Source of the DNA: Lachnospiraceae bacterium UBA3801
GTDB taxonomy: Bacteria; Bacillota; Clostridia; Lachnospirales; Lachnospiraceae
DNA: 21,313 bases
Assembly: GCA_002368685.1 (NCBI GenBank)
Contig: DFEN01000048.1
Location: forward strand, 1-21,313
Reading direction: 5' to 3'
The notes beneath the pieces are model-generated. The model had not been told where the DNA came from and did not search any database. It worked only from the letters and a program-made list of their open reading frames with translations. Shown here one piece after another: positions 9,075-16,901 of the stretch (position 1 is the stretch's first letter; every line of letters starts with the position of its first letter). The position numbers and the translations under genes are program-made.

Positions 9075-10439
9075 CTATCCTACGAAAAAGTTTCCTTTGA
9101 TATACTTTATATTATTTCTTTCTATACCGCTATAATTGAAGAAGAGTGCCATCGATATAGGTCCTATTCTTCCCAGATACATGGCGACAATTATTATCAG
9201 TCTTCCCACCACATTCAGCTGCGGTGTAAGTGCTCTTGATAGTCCAACAGTAGCTGTCGCACTGAAGGTTTCATACATAGCATCTGTTATTCCCACCTGA
9301 TTTGTCATCATAATTAGTATCATACAGATAACAGTTATAAAAAAGCTGACCGTAACTATAGCTGTTGATTTCTGTATCAGATCTCTGCTAAGCTTTCTTC
9401 CAAAAAGAACTGTTTCATTTCTATTTCTAATAAATGCTACTGCATTTGCAATTATCGCAAAGAATGTAACTGTCTTAACACCACCGGCAGTACCCACAGG
9501 GGAACCACCTATAAACATCATTATAGAACCCATAACACATGTAGATTCTGTTAAGCTCTGCTGAGGAACCGTCGCAAAACCAGCAGTTCTAAATGTAACT
9601 GACTGGAATATGCTGTTTAGTATCTTGTCTCCCATAGACATATTTCCAATGGTATCGGGATTATCATATTCCATTATAAATACACAGGCTGCCCCAAATA
9701 CGATAAGGAAGAAGGTAAGCACAAGAACAAGCTTGGTGTGTTCACTAAGCTTTCTTATTCTAAAAGATAATGATTTACCGTTATTTCTATTCTTAATTAA
9801 GTCTCTTCCTGCATTGGCTACATCAAACCATACTACATAGCCCAGACCACCAAGAATAATAAGCACCATTGTATTTATTACGACTAAAGGATTCGAATTA
9901 TACTTAATCAGACTGTCCGGTCCCAGGATATCTATTCCCGCATTGCAGAAGCTGGATATAGAGTTGAACACCGATACCCAGACACCTTTTGCAACTCCAA
10001 ACTTCGGAATAAAGACCGGCATATAGAATAGAGCACCTATCGCTTCCACCAGAAATGTCCCTTTGAAAACTCCGAATATGAATTTCTTAAGTCCTGAGAT
10101 TGATGTCAGATTAAATGCATCATGTAAAAGAACTGAACTACTAAGGGATATTCTCTTGCTTATCATAAGCATGAGAATAGAGGTTACAGATATAACTCCA
10201 AGTCCTCCGAGCTGTATCAAAACCAGAATAACTATTTTTCCAAACAGGCTCCAATAAGCATAGCTATCAACCACAACCAGTCCTGTCACACAGATAGATG
10301 TTGTCGATGTAAAAAGCGATGTCACGAGACCTGCCGATGTTCCGGATGCCGTTGCTATGGGAAGATCCAGAAGTATAGTTCCGACTATTATCGCCAAAAA
10401 AAAGCTCAGCGGAATAAGTTGTGATGAATTGAATTTCAC
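9075..10439 (-). CDS. ktrB: KtrB-type potassium channel/transporter subunit
   Basis: A membrane protein of the TrkH/KtrB superfamily with four pore repeats. Numbered from the GTG at 10439 (454 residues), the selectivity-filter loops are CVTGL (50-54), FCNAGID (164-170), RTAGF (284-288) and ATVGL (396-400). The Gly/Ser/Thr-rich intramembrane gating loop GGSPVGTAGGVKT (311-323) lies in the third repeat. C-V-T-G-L with V-V-V-D after it is typical of KtrB. The longest frame starts at ATG 10454, which has no clear ribosome binding site. GTG 10439 has GGAGA eight bases upstream and overlaps the trkH stop by one base (TAGTG), and the conserved family region begins right after it, so the GTG is preferred. 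The choice of start is uncertain by five codons. The partner KtrA follows directly. Confidence 0.92.
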   Translation of the reverse strand: MKFNSSQLIPLSFFLAIIVGTILLDLPIATASGTSAGLVTSLFTSTTSICVTGLVVVDSYAYWSLFGKIVILVLIQLGGLGVISVTSILMLMISKRISLSSSVLLHDAFNLTSISGLKKFIFGVFKGTFLVEAIGALFYMPVFIPKFGVAKGVWVSVFNSISSFCNAGIDILGPDSLIKYNSNPLVVINTMVLIILGGLGYVVWFDVANAGRDLIKNRNNGKSLSFRIRKLSEHTKLVLVLTFFLIVFGAACVFIMEYDNPDTIGNMSMGDKILNSIFQSVTFRTAGFATVPQQSLTESTCVMGSIMMFIGGSPVGTAGGVKTVTFFAIIANAVAFIRNRNETVLFGRKLSRDLIQKSTAIVTVSFFITVICMILIMMTNQVGITDAMYETFSATATVGLSRALTPQLNVVGRLIIIVAMYLGRIGPISMALFFNYSGIERNNIKYIKGNFFVG

Positions 10440-11869
10440 TATTTCATTCTCCATGTACCAATTGAAAATACTATAAGAACCGGAAAGATCTCAAGTCTTC
10501 CAGCAATCATGTCAAAAATAAGAACCCACTTTGAAGGATCGCTATATCCAGCAAAGTTTCCTGATGGTCCAACTGCTCCAAGTCCGGGACCTATATTATT
10601 GAGCGTAGCTGCAACCGAAGTAAATGTAGTTATCAGATCAAACTCATCAAGACTCACTACCAGGAAGGAAGCCACAAAAACCATTATGTATGCCATAAGG
10701 AATACATTTGCTATTCGGATAGTTTCCTTATTTACAACCTTTCCATCAAGTCTGATGCTCTTAACTGAGGATGGATGAATAAAGCTCTGAAGCTCTCTCT
10801 TTACCTGCTTGAAATATAATATAAGTCTGGAAACCTTTATTCCACCACCAGTACTACCGGCGCAGGCGCCTATAAACATAACGAGAACAAGTACACCCTT
10901 TGGCATATTGTTCCAAGTACCAAAATCAACCGTTGCGTATCCTGTTGTTGTCATTACGGAAGCAACCTGGAAAGCAGCATGATGAAAAGCATTTCCAAGG
11001 TTTCCACTATAGGTTCCAAATGTAACCATAAAAGATGCTATAAAGAATATCACAAGATATGTAATAACCTCTTCAGAATGGAGAATGCTCTTAAACTTTC
11101 TCATTATAATCAGATAATATACATTAAAGTTGGCGCCAAACATAACCATTCCGATAGTTATAATATTCTGACAGGCACTACTATATCCACCTATACTGTC
11201 ACCACGAACACCAAAACCACCCGTTCCAGCTGTACCGAAAGCATGACATATACTATCGAAAATAGGCATACCTGCTATAACCAGCGCTATTATAAGCGTA
11301 AGTGTCATAGCTGTATATATTGCATATAGAGTGAAGGCAGTTTCCTTAACCTTTGGAACCATCTTCTCTACAGATGGACCCGGGCTTTCTGCCTTGAGGA
11401 TATTCATCTCATCAGCTCCAGATGGAACGAAGGCAAGCATGAATACCAGGATACCCATACCACCGATCCAGTGAGTAAAGCTTCTCCATAGAAGCAGGCA
11501 ATTAGGCATGGCTTCAACATTTAAAAGTATACTGGCACCAGTTGTTGTAAAGCCAGAAGCAGTCTCAAATACCGCATCCGCTATACTTGGAATAGCCCCT
11601 GATGCAAAGAATGGTATAGCACCAATAAGACTATATACCATCCATGTAATCGCAGTAATTACAAAGCCTTCCTTAGCTCTTATTCTATTATTACTTGCTT
11701 TAACAAGTTGCAGCAGCCCACCAATAAAAATTGATGCAACTGCTGTAATAGCTAAAACCAGAGTTTCTTTCTCCCGAAACAAAACGCCAGCTATTGCCGG
11801 AAGCAGGAGAAATACTCCTTCTAATTGTATAAGCTTTCCTAATATTTTGACTATAATCTTATGATTCAT
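10439..11869 (-). CDS. trkH: Trk system potassium uptake protein TrkH
   Basis: The K+-translocating membrane subunit of the Trk system, larger than KtrB. The four filter loops are visible (numbered from ATG 11869, 476 residues): SGFTTTGAS (105-113), FGTAGTGGFG (211-220), MTTTGYATV (306-314) and LNNIGPGLG (423-431). The gating loop ACAGSTGGGIK lies at about 336-346. A GTG nine bases upstream opens a longer frame. ATG 11869 is preferred because GGTGA, part of the extended Shine-Dalgarno, sits five bases before it and the N-terminus MNHKIIVKILGKL then resembles other TrkH proteins. The gene lies between trkA, its RCK partner, and ktrB, whose start overlaps its stop. Confidence 0.93.
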   Translation of the reverse strand: MNHKIIVKILGKLIQLEGVFLLLPAIAGVLFREKETLVLAITAVASIFIGGLLQLVKASNNRIRAKEGFVITAITWMVYSLIGAIPFFASGAIPSIADAVFETASGFTTTGASILLNVEAMPNCLLLWRSFTHWIGGMGILVFMLAFVPSGADEMNILKAESPGPSVEKMVPKVKETAFTLYAIYTAMTLTLIIALVIAGMPIFDSICHAFGTAGTGGFGVRGDSIGGYSSACQNIITIGMVMFGANFNVYYLIIMRKFKSILHSEEVITYLVIFFIASFMVTFGTYSGNLGNAFHHAAFQVASVMTTTGYATVDFGTWNNMPKGVLVLVMFIGACAGSTGGGIKVSRLILYFKQVKRELQSFIHPSSVKSIRLDGKVVNKETIRIANVFLMAYIMVFVASFLVVSLDEFDLITTFTSVAATLNNIGPGLGAVGPSGNFAGYSDPSKWVLIFDMIAGRLEIFPVLIVFSIGTWRMK

Positions 11870-11880
11870 CAAACTCACCA

Positions 11881-11899
11881 GTTAGCCTATAGGACTAAC
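11881..11899 (-). repeat. Imperfect inverted repeat in the trkA-trkH junction
   Basis: On the minus strand GTTAG-T-CCTA is followed directly by TAGGCTAAC: nine paired bases per arm with one bulged T. It contains the trkA TAG stop and ends one base before the GGTGA ribosome binding site of trkH. In RNA it could form a small hairpin beside that site, which might tune trkH translation or protect an mRNA end. It has no T run and does not look like a terminator. Confidence 0.4.
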
Positions 11900-13256
11900 C
11901 CTTTACGATTTCTCTGATACTATTTATTCCTTTTGCAGTAGTAACTACAACAGCTCTGTCACCTACCTCCAGCGTGTCGCGTCCACCCGGACGAATAATC
12001 TTACCATTTCTATTAATACGACAAATAAGTGCATTATCAATGATATGAAGATCCTTCAGCTCAACTCCAGCGTAGCCATAATCCTCTCCCACACTAAGCT
12101 CAAGAGCCTCTACTCTTCCATCCATTATTCTATAGAGAGCCTCTACTTCACTGCCCATAGAATTCTGCATAGATCTAACATATCTGGCTATATAGTCTGC
12201 AGTTATACTCTTAGTTGAAACAATATTTCCAACAGGAAGCTCTGTAACCAGATCATCATAGGAATTCCTGTGAACCTTTGTGATAACCTTGATTCCAGAC
12301 TGAAGATTATTAAGATATAGAGAGAGTAGAATATTTGCCTCATCCTGATGCATGAGACAACATACTGCATCCATCTCTTCTACTGACTCCTGTAAGAGAA
12401 CTCTCTTCTCCGTAGCATCACCGCAGATTATCATAGCCTTTGGCAACAGCTCTGACAGTTCTTCACATCTCACAGGATTCTTATCTATAATCTTAACATT
12501 TATCCTAAGATCCAGAAGTCTCTTAGCGAGATAGTATCCTATGGTACCACCACCTGCTATCATAACATTCTTAATCTTCTTAGCCTTTATTCCGATTTTA
12601 TTTAGCAGATTGCTAACTTCACCCATAGAAAGAGTGACAGATATCTTATCCTTACTATGTAGAACAGTATCACCATTTGGTATACTAACTTCACCATTAT
12701 GCTCAGTAACACATATCAGTGCATTCGTTCCAACCTTATTATTCATATCCTTAATAGCAAGGTTATCAAGAACAGACTCCTCAGGAATCTCTATACCAAT
12801 AAGTGTGATTCTTCCCTTTGCAAATGTATCAACCTCGAGAGCCGATGGAATCTGAATCAGTCTTACTATTTCTTCAGCTGCAACATACTCAGGATTGATG
12901 GACATAGATAGCCCCAGCTCATCCCTCAGATATCCTATCTCCTCTGTGTACTGAGGACTTCTGATACGAGCAATCGTATGACATTTACCTGTCTTCTTTG
13001 CAATTAGGCAGGCAAGCATATTCTTCTCATCATCTCCCGTCACCGCTATCAAAAGATCAGCATCCTTTATACCTGCTTCCTTCTGGCTAACAATACTTGT
13101 ACAATCGCCCTGATATCCCATTACATCTACTGTACTGGTAACAGCCGATACGGCATCGTAGCTTATATCCATGACAGTAACTTCGTGATTACCGGACACC
13201 AGTCTCTCGGCCAGTGTCATACCAACCTTACCACAGCCTGCAACAATTATATTCAT
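11895..13256 (-). CDS. trkA: Trk system potassium uptake regulator TrkA (two RCK modules)
   Basis: A 453-residue cytoplasmic regulator made of two tandem RCK_N-RCK_C modules, the classic TrkA layout. The first Rossmann glycine motif is GCGKVG (7-12) with acidic Asp30 at the end of the second strand. The second module starts near residue 228 with GGGTIG (235-240) and Asp258. These sites bind NAD(H) or ATP/ADP in studied TrkA proteins and gate TrkH. The ATG has GGAGA seven bases upstream. It directly precedes trkH (25-base gap to the chosen trkH start), so the pair encodes a complete TrkAH system. The CbiK-like gene ends 17 bases upstream on the same strand. Confidence 0.94.
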   Translation of the reverse strand: MNIIVAGCGKVGMTLAERLVSGNHEVTVMDISYDAVSAVTSTVDVMGYQGDCTSIVSQKEAGIKDADLLIAVTGDDEKNMLACLIAKKTGKCHTIARIRSPQYTEEIGYLRDELGLSMSINPEYVAAEEIVRLIQIPSALEVDTFAKGRITLIGIEIPEESVLDNLAIKDMNNKVGTNALICVTEHNGEVSIPNGDTVLHSKDKISVTLSMGEVSNLLNKIGIKAKKIKNVMIAGGGTIGYYLAKRLLDLRINVKIIDKNPVRCEELSELLPKAMIICGDATEKRVLLQESVEEMDAVCCLMHQDEANILLSLYLNNLQSGIKVITKVHRNSYDDLVTELPVGNIVSTKSITADYIARYVRSMQNSMGSEVEALYRIMDGRVEALELSVGEDYGYAGVELKDLHIIDNALICRINRNGKIIRPGGRDTLEVGDRAVVVTTAKGINSIREIVKG

Positions 13257-13273
13257 AATTATCTCCGTTTTAT

Positions 13274-14053
13274 CTATTGTCTGGCAGCATCATATAAATG
13301 TCTCATATACAGCCTCTGGAATTCATCATACTCTGCCAGTCCCTTAAATAGGCGCTCGACTGTATAGCCTTCCGACTCCAGACGCTCAGCAAGCACAGTA
13401 TACTCCCGTGAGACCTCATTTTCAACATTTTCTCCTGCCATGAACTCAAAAGGCACTAGAACCACTCTTCCTGATTCTTTCCCGTCTGCCTTCAGCTTCT
13501 TTATTATCCTATATAATTTATTCTCCCCATGCAGCGTCGCAACATGGGAATTAGGAATATGTTCCTGCAAGGATTTTTCAAATAGCTTAAGCTCCTCTAC
13601 ACCGTCTGTTTTATCTCCTGACATAACCAGGATCAGCATGTCCTCGCCAACCCTTTCGCCGAATGCACTTTTAACAGCCCTTGTAGAAACGTTCATATCA
13701 GTTTCAGAATAAAGAAGTGGCTGTGATATCCCCACCGTCCTGAAGAGTCCCGCGAGTCCAACCGTCTCCTCCTTCATCTGCTTATATTCATCACAATCAT
13801 GTACATTTGTAGATACAACTACTAGATCGGTTACGCCTCTCTCCTTCATAGAAAGAATAGCCGCCTTAAGATTCTGAACCTTTTCGCCGACGTTTTCCCG
13901 GAGCTGTTTTCTTATATCTCCATCTGTATATACAGCAACTATGTCAGCCTCTTCTAGTCTATCACCGATAGATAGAACAAAATCATCTATACTTCTGGTT
14001 CTGACATCCTGATCTACTGTACCATGATTTACTACGATTATCCCCTGCTTCAT
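13274..14053 (-). CDS. CbiK-like (sirohydrochlorin cobaltochelatase family) protein with altered metal ligands
   Basis: A 259-residue protein that follows the two-domain chelatase fold of CbiK along its length: IIVVNHGT (5-12), VAVYTDGDIRKQLR (39-52), VHDCDEYKQM (84-93) and RVVLVPFEFMAGENVENE (196-213). CbiK inserts Co2+ into sirohydrochlorin in anaerobic cobalamin synthesis. By my alignment from memory, the two metal-binding histidines of Salmonella CbiK fall on Gly146 (GHG becomes SGD) and Asn209 (AGDH becomes AGEN), while the acidic Glu89 is kept. New histidines appear at His10, as in CbiX/SirB N-terminal motifs, and His85. The active site may have moved to the N-terminal half, or activity may be lost. 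No cobalamin or siroheme genes are nearby. The longest frame starts at TTG 14065; GGAGA just inside it, five bases before ATG 14053, makes the ATG the likely start. Confidence 0.7.
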   Translation of the reverse strand: MKQGIIVVNHGTVDQDVRTRSIDDFVLSIGDRLEEADIVAVYTDGDIRKQLRENVGEKVQNLKAAILSMKERGVTDLVVVSTNVHDCDEYKQMKEETVGLAGLFRTVGISQPLLYSETDMNVSTRAVKSAFGERVGEDMLILVMSGDKTDGVEELKLFEKSLQEHIPNSHVATLHGENKLYRIIKKLKADGKESGRVVLVPFEFMAGENVENEVSREYTVLAERLESEGYTVERLFKGLAEYDEFQRLYMRHLYDAARQ

Positions 14054-14071
14054 ACCGTTCTCCAAAAATAA

Positions 14072-14773
14072 TTATTCTTCCTTACCAGCAATAACTCCAC
14101 CTGTTTTATAAATGCTATTAGCTGGAACGTATCCTCTAACAGGTGACAGAGGGTAAATATTGGAATTACGTCCTATCACACTTCCAGGATTCAGCACGCT
14201 GTTACAGCCTACCTCAACATGATCTCCCAGCATTGCACCAAACTTCTTGAGGCCTGTTTCTATCTGAATATCTGAATAATCTCCATAGCCCTTTACTGTT
14301 ACAAGGGTTTTATCTGATTTTACATTTGAAGTAATTGAACCGGCTCCCATATGTGACTTAAAACCAAGTATAGAGTCACCGACATAATTATAATGAGGTA
14401 CCTGAACATTATCGAATATAATAACATTCTTAAGTTCTGTAGAGTTACCTACAACACAGTTTTCTCCAACAAGCGCGCTACCTCTTACGAACGCACACTG
14501 TCTAACCTCTGTTCCTGCACCAATGATACATGGACCAGCTATATAAGCGCTATCGAAAACCTTGGCTGTTTTATGAATCCATATATCTTCTCCTCTTTTC
14601 TCGTACTGAGCAGCCTCCTCTGGATCAGCATCTATTTTTGCTCCCAACTCAAGGATAAAATCTTTTATATTAGGAAGGGCCTCCCATGGATAGGTTACGC
14701 TACTAAGTAAATCAGCAGCCTTTGTATGAGTTAAATCGTATAATTCTTTTACTGTTACGTATGCTTCGTTCAT
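14072..14773 (-). CDS. Left-handed beta-helix (hexapeptide repeat) protein resembling the GlmU acetyltransferase domain
   Basis: A 233-residue protein. The first ~65 residues are mostly helical, without the GlmU uridyltransferase signature. From about 66 to 225 there are hexapeptide repeats: IHKTAKVFDSAYIAG, CIIGAGTEVRQ, ALVGENCVVGN, VEVGCNSVLNPGSVIG. The segment VPHYNYVGDSILG (125-137) and HMGAGSITSN (141-150) closely parallels the GlmU acetyltransferase active-site region, and His127 is placed like its catalytic histidine. It may therefore be a sugar-phosphate or nucleotide-sugar acyltransferase; similar stand-alone proteins are sometimes labelled UDP-N-acetylglucosamine pyrophosphorylase, which the missing N-terminal domain does not support. 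The ATG has AAGGAG seven bases upstream. It sits 15 bases after topB and 18 bases before the CbiK-like start, so it is within the operon. The substrate is unknown. Confidence 0.75.
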   Translation of the reverse strand: MNEAYVTVKELYDLTHTKAADLLSSVTYPWEALPNIKDFILELGAKIDADPEEAAQYEKRGEDIWIHKTAKVFDSAYIAGPCIIGAGTEVRQCAFVRGSALVGENCVVGNSTELKNVIIFDNVQVPHYNYVGDSILGFKSHMGAGSITSNVKSDKTLVTVKGYGDYSDIQIETGLKKFGAMLGDHVEVGCNSVLNPGSVIGRNSNIYPLSPVRGYVPANSIYKTGGVIAGKEE

Positions 14774-14788
14774 TTTTTTCTCCTTAAA

Positions 14789-16831
14789 TCACTTTGTGTT
14801 TTTTGTATAGAATGGTTTAGTTTTGTCGAATACAAAATGCATCTGATTTTGATTTCTAACTGACTTAACTGCATTAGTATATTTTTCAACGTATTCTCTA
14901 AGCTTTGTCATATACTCTTCTTCTGTTATCGAGCCGTCAGCAACGCCCGATAGACCAAATTCCCAGCTTGCCGTTAGATCGGCCCGGAGTAGTCCATTTA
15001 TAGAATATAGGACTACATCATATATTATTTCGCCTAAGAATGTAGGTGTAAGTACCTGAGTTTTCTTATTTAGATTAATATACTTATTATTAACAAGCTT
15101 TGTTATAATTGAGTCTCTTGTCGCGGAAGTTCCTATACCACTACCCTTTATCTGTTCTCTTAGTTCCTCATCCTCTATTAGTTGTCCGGCATTCTCCATA
15201 GCCAGAATCATAGAGCCGGAAGTATAGCGTTTAGGGGGATTCGTTTTTCCTTCTTTAATGTCGAATCCCGAGCATGGCAGCTTCATTCCCTTCTTAAGTC
15301 CTGAAACATATTCCATTACAGCTTCTGTAGCAACAATCTCGCCCTGACCTTCTGAATCCTTATCTCCCGATTCATCATCATTCTTAGCCTTATTTAATTC
15401 TTTCTCAGCCTTATTATAAATCTTTGGATCAGCAATCATCAGATATCCAGGTTTTGATAGTAGCTTAAAGGAAGCATTAAACTGCTCCGTCCTGCATTTG
15501 AGGACAAGCGATATCTTCTTATATTCCGCCGGTGGATAGAATATCGACAGAAATCTTCTTACAACTATATCATAAACCTTTGACTGAATAGCCGTAAGCT
15601 TAGATAACTGCCCCAAACCCTGACCTGTCGGAATAATTGCATAGTGATCTGTTATGAGTTTGTCATTTACATACTTTGACTTCGCTATTCCTTTGTAACC
15701 ACTTTGATTAATTATATTCTGTGCATATCCAGCAAGTGGCTGATAATTGCAAAGTCCTCTTATATTCTTATCAATTTCCTTAGCTATCGCCGTAGATAAT
15801 ACTCTGGCATCAGTTCTTGGATAAGTTACCAGTTTCTTCTCATATAACTCCTGAACTATCGAAAGAGTTTCAGAAGGACTTATCTTAAACATCCTGGAGC
15901 AGTCATTCTGAAGCTCCGCCAAGTTGTACAGCATCGGCGGATTCTTCTTCTCCGTCTTCTTGGAAATGCTCTCAATGAGCATCTCTATCGGCTTTTCCTC
16001 GGAGAGATAATCTATCAGTTCCTCTGCATCCTTTCTCTCCTTGAAGCCATTTTCCTTATACAGCTTAGGGCTGCCATAATACCTACTACCCTCAACGGCT
16101 TTCCATTCAGCATCAAACATACCATCATTTATCTTGCCGATAACTCTATAGAAGGGAGTAGATACAAATTCTCTTATCTCCCTTTCTCTCTTAACTATCA
16201 TTCCAAGAACGCAGGTCATAACACGACCAACGGCTACAACACATTTATCTACCCCAAGATATTGTTTAATCGGATAGGAATATTTAAGAGTAAGGGCTCT
16301 AGAGAAATTAATTCCCATCAAATAGTCTTCCTTAGCTCTTAGGTAAGCTGCACAGCTAAGATTATCATATTCTGATAGAGGTTTTGCTTCTCTGATTCCA
16401 CGAAGGATTTCCTCCTCCGTTTGAGAATCTATCCATACTCTTCTCTTATCCTTTGTATCTGGAACCTCAGCTAAGCTATCTACCAGTCTATATATATATT
16501 CTCCTTCACGTCCGGAGTCAGTACATACATATATAGTTTCTACATCATCTCTTGTCAGCAAATTCTTTACAACATTAAACTGCTTACTAACAGCAGGAAT
16601 AACCTCGTATTTATAGGAGTCTGGAATAAATGGAATAGTATCCATAGACCATCTCTTCAGTTTTTCGTCATACGCATCAGGATAGCTCATCGCCACGAGA
16701 TGTCCTACGCACCAGGTTACTATATGGTTTTCGTCCTCTATATAGCCATCCTTACGAGAACCCTTTACCTTGAGAGCATCAGCAAACTGCTGAGCAACAG
16801 AAGGTTTCTCGGCTATAAATAGTTTCTTCAT
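14789..16831 (-). CDS. topB: DNA topoisomerase III
   Basis: A type IA topoisomerase that cuts and reseals one DNA strand to decatenate and relax DNA. Numbered from ATG 16831 (680 residues): the Toprim domain begins with KLFIAEKPSVAQ (3-14) and has TDSGREGE (104-111), the TopB version of the acidic metal site. GRVMTCVLGMIVKRE (202-216) and the catalytic tyrosine motif VTYPRTDARV (Tyr337) follow. ENAGQLIEDEELREQIKGSGIG lies near 555-580. There are no C-terminal zinc fingers, which is usual for TopB. The longest frame would add 18 residues (from 16885), but that segment reads through a hairpin and lacks the family N-terminus; AAAGGAAG precedes ATG 16831. It lies between the AAA-like gene, across the hairpin, and the hexapeptide gene (15 bases). 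Confidence 0.95.
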   Translation of the reverse strand: MKKLFIAEKPSVAQQFADALKVKGSRKDGYIEDENHIVTWCVGHLVAMSYPDAYDEKLKRWSMDTIPFIPDSYKYEVIPAVSKQFNVVKNLLTRDDVETIYVCTDSGREGEYIYRLVDSLAEVPDTKDKRRVWIDSQTEEEILRGIREAKPLSEYDNLSCAAYLRAKEDYLMGINFSRALTLKYSYPIKQYLGVDKCVVAVGRVMTCVLGMIVKREREIREFVSTPFYRVIGKINDGMFDAEWKAVEGSRYYGSPKLYKENGFKERKDAEELIDYLSEEKPIEMLIESISKKTEKKNPPMLYNLAELQNDCSRMFKISPSETLSIVQELYEKKLVTYPRTDARVLSTAIAKEIDKNIRGLCNYQPLAGYAQNIINQSGYKGIAKSKYVNDKLITDHYAIIPTGQGLGQLSKLTAIQSKVYDIVVRRFLSIFYPPAEYKKISLVLKCRTEQFNASFKLLSKPGYLMIADPKIYNKAEKELNKAKNDDESGDKDSEGQGEIVATEAVMEYVSGLKKGMKLPCSGFDIKEGKTNPPKRYTSGSMILAMENAGQLIEDEELREQIKGSGIGTSATRDSIITKLVNNKYINLNKKTQVLTPTFLGEIIYDVVLYSINGLLRADLTASWEFGLSGVADGSITEEEYMTKLREYVEKYTNAVKSVRNQNQMHFVFDKTKPFYTKNTK

Positions 16832-16855
16832 AATTCTTCCTTTTACATAAAGCAA

Positions 16856-16881
16856 ACAGATTAGGGGAAACCCTAATCTGT
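16856..16881 (-). terminator. Hairpin in the leader of topB, possible attenuator or partial terminator
   Basis: Arms of 11 perfectly paired bases, ACAGATTAGGG and CCCTAATCTGT on the minus strand, flank a four-base TTTC loop. It is followed by TTTGCTTTATG, a weak T-rich tract. It lies between the stop of the AAA-like gene (16902) and the topB ATG (16831). As a terminator it would be leaky, so it may lower topB and downstream expression relative to the first gene, or mark an mRNA processing boundary. Confidence 0.55.
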
Positions 16882-16901
16882 CCACTAATTATTATTAAAT
16901 T

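Noticed and set aside
10979..11329. Plus-strand ORF of 116 codons opposite trkH
   Set aside because: It is Thr/Tyr/Ser-rich antisense sequence with no start signal; trkH on the other strand is unambiguous.
13257..13273. c-di-AMP riboswitch or separate promoter before the K+ genes
   Set aside because: The gap upstream of trkA is only 17 bases and is filled by the ribosome binding site, so there is no room for a riboswitch.
16500..16530. TopB Toprim motif TDSGREGE lacks the second Asp of DxDxE
   Set aside because: Gram-positive TopB proteins commonly have TDAGREGE here, so it is the normal family variant and not a defect.
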